Assembly: GCF_026162625.1 (NCBI RefSeq)
Contig: NZ_JAOTBD010000030.1
Location: 1 to 46,334 of the forward strand
DNA: 46,334 nucleotides
From: Paracoccus beibuensis
Lineage (GTDB): Bacteria; Pseudomonadota; Alphaproteobacteria; Rhodobacterales; Rhodobacteraceae
Direction: 5' to 3'
The notes under the pieces are model-generated. The model was not told the origin of the DNA. It saw nothing but the letters and a program-made list of their open reading frames with translations, and did no database searches. Position numbers and translations under genes: made by a program. Positions within the stretch are counted from its first letter, which is position 1, and every line of letters starts with the position of its first letter. Shown piece after piece: positions 45,206-46,334 of this stretch.

Positions 45206-45893
45206 ACCGTCAGCAGCAGCACGCGATAGGCGGCGTCCGCGCCAACGAATGGCCAGAGCCGGCTCTCCCGCTCCTTTGGCAGTTCTTCCTTGAGGACGTT
45301 CAGGACGACGCCCCTGGCAATGAAGGCGAAGGGCATCGCGATCCTTCGTCTTGCAGATCGGCAACCCGCCCCAGCAGCCAGCCGGCCAGCACCGCCCCCG
45401 CGATGATCCACCGGGCGATCCGGTCATACCGGACCTGGTGATCCTGGCGCAGGCCGAAGTCGTTCGTGACGAAATGCAGCCCCGGCCCCGATTCCTCCCG
45501 GTGCAAGCAGATAGCCGATGATCAGGTTGCAGACAGCGAGAGGGCCGATGTGCAGCCAGAATTCCCTCGCTTCCGGCAGTCCGCATTCCCCTTGCCGGTC
45601 GGTGCGTTTTCGTAACGCCCGGATCGTCCGCTCCAACCCGTAGAAGACCACGAGGTTGGCCAGCGACAGGAAATCGACAAACCCTTCGGCCGTCGCCTCG
45701 GTGGTGTTCAGCGCGGTCGAGAAGGTCTGCTGGTGCGTGGCAAGCTCCGGCAGCACATGCAGGAAGATGTAGGCGACCGCCACGCCGCCGACAACCAGCG
45801 GCTGCGCGGCGCCCGGTCCAGAAAGCGCATCCAGCCGATGACAACATGAATCAGCGCAAACAGGCAGGCGAACAGGAAGCTGGAAACGATCAT
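45206..45893 (-). pseudogene. Broken integral membrane protein gene (three frame changes)
   Basis: One membrane protein can be followed across four open pieces, in frame order 0-2-0-2. The first is IVSSFLFACLFALIHVVIGWMRFLDR (from 45893). The second is AVAYIFLHVLPELATHQQTF with NLVVFYGLERTIRAL and IGPLAVCNLIIGYLLAP. The third is LHFVTNDFGLRQDHQV with IARWIIAGAVLAGWLLG. The last is MPFAFIARGVVLNVLKEEL and AAYRVLLLTV near 45213. The order and hydrophobicity are those of one intact ancestor of about 220-230 residues. The joins need three separate indels, so the gene is probably dead unless these are assembly errors. Family unnamed; it may run a short way into the emrA 3' end. Confidence 0.72.
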
Positions 45894-45932
45894 CTGGCCG
45901 TCAGGCGAGAATGCGAGTGTCGAGGGCGGAAT

Positions 45933-46019
45933 TCAGAAGATCAGCGCCAGCAGTCCAATGACGACTAAAAGGCCGATGATGAAAATCACGCCGACGGCGC
46001 CTCCGAGGAATTTCAGCAT
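45933..46019 (-). CDS. Small hydrophobic protein, 28 residues
   Basis: A reading frame of 28 residues (MLKFLGGAVGVIFIIGLL, then VVIGLLALIF) is preceded by AAGGAG 8 bases before the ATG, an excellent ribosome site for this window. It would form one membrane span with almost no polar part. No family is recognised. Its good start signal makes it more likely real than chance, but it lies between a broken gene and an insertion sequence and could be a remnant. Confidence 0.5.
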   Translation of the reverse strand: MLKFLGGAVGVIFIIGLLVVIGLLALIF

Positions 46020-46231
46020 CACGTGCTCCTTGGCGTTGAGCCGGGACAACCCATTGCCAAAGCGAAAGTTCCCGTCGCCCGGCCGAGGATAAACCGTCGT
46101 ATCGCCAACATAGCCTTGGTGGCGCAAGTTGGGTTTTGTCTCGGACCTGGCGGAAATTGGCTGGCGGCGTGATCTGCAGGTGAACACTCACCCACCCGAC
46201 CGGCGGCGGCAACCGCCAGGGAGATCACGCC

Positions 46232-46334
46232 ATGAAGCAGAATACCGACAGCTCGTCCTTTTCGCTACTGCGTGACGCAAGCGCGTATGATCCGATCGAG
46301 GATCGCCTGCGGGCGGATGTCCGCGCCACCATCG
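46232..46334 (+). CDS. IS256-like transposase, 5' end only (cut by window edge)
   Basis: An ATG preceded by AGGGAGA opens a frame that runs off the right end. The visible residues (MKQNTDSSSFSLLRDASAY, then DPIEDRLRADVRATI) resemble the N-terminus of mutator-type (IS256-family) transposases, which start with a similar RLR-xx-VRATIE segment. The catalytic DDE residues lie outside the window. Between 46037 and 46231 the left end of the element may be present, but no terminal repeat could be confirmed without the other end. Confidence 0.55.
   Translation, partial: MKQNTDSSSFSLLRDASAYDPIEDRLRADVRATI

Overview
The window is strongly GC-rich, densely packed bacterial chromosome with many start/stop overlaps (ATGA, GTGA, TGATG). 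It reads as an alphaproteobacterium of the Rhodobacteraceae, most likely Paracoccus or a close relative. The best single clue is the cytochrome bc1 operon (petA-petB-petC): cytochrome c1 carries a roughly 200-residue Ala/Pro/Glu-rich acidic segment between its signal peptide and the haem domain, a hallmark of Paracoccus cytochrome c1. DUF5928 and tandem family-2 glycosyltransferases, short-Q-loop CydAB and an acidic-tailed DnaK fit the same group.

Layout. 132-4341 (minus): a phosphate permease/Nudix/ArfB operon, then an NTF2-like/GNAT/nitrilase-like operon. 4475-5863 (plus): phosphomannomutase/phosphoglucomutase. 5898-14764 (minus): a surface-glycan block of cysQ, kdsB, galU, galE, two paralogous GT2 glycosyltransferases, a GT14-DUF5928 protein and a two-part sulfotransferase. 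Together with an ABC-2 polysaccharide-export-type permease at 14923-15744 it points to synthesis, sulfation and export of a cell-surface glycan. Galactose and glucose nucleotides come from galU/galE, CMP-Kdo from kdsB, sulfate from a PAPS-dependent enzyme, and PAP is removed by cysQ. 15943-19113: dnaK-dnaJ behind a heat-shock-like promoter. 19157-19927: radC. 20129-23421: petABC. 23532-24410: a PfkB sugar kinase, converging on aroC and mutS (24398-28113, minus).

28182-31589: a TPP riboswitch followed by thiB-thiP-thiQ, the thiamine importer. 31665-35171: a TAXI-type TRAP transporter (binding protein, fused permease, DUF1850 protein). 35220-37803 (minus): cydA-cydB and a 34-residue DUF2474/CydX-like gene, a cyanide-insensitive-type bd oxidase. 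38214-40083: a GFA-family protein and a glutathione transferase, divergent from a YafY/WYL regulator.

From 40084 the window becomes accessory and decayed. There is about 0.9 kb with no assignable gene, a frame-broken IS3-family remnant (about 41010-41900), then an intact marR-emrB-emrA efflux operon with a SlyA-type palindromic operator. After it come a membrane-protein gene broken by three frame changes (45206-45893), a 28-residue hydrophobic protein, and the start of what looks like an IS256-family transposase cut by the right edge. No tRNA, rRNA, CRISPR array, phage or dedicated defence system was seen.

The most interesting parts are the sulfated-glycan block, the TPP leader with a competing hairpin and two possible thiB starts, the TAXI-TRAP/DUF1850 unit, and small genes easily missed by annotation. 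Functions are assigned from motifs and context only; no database search was possible.
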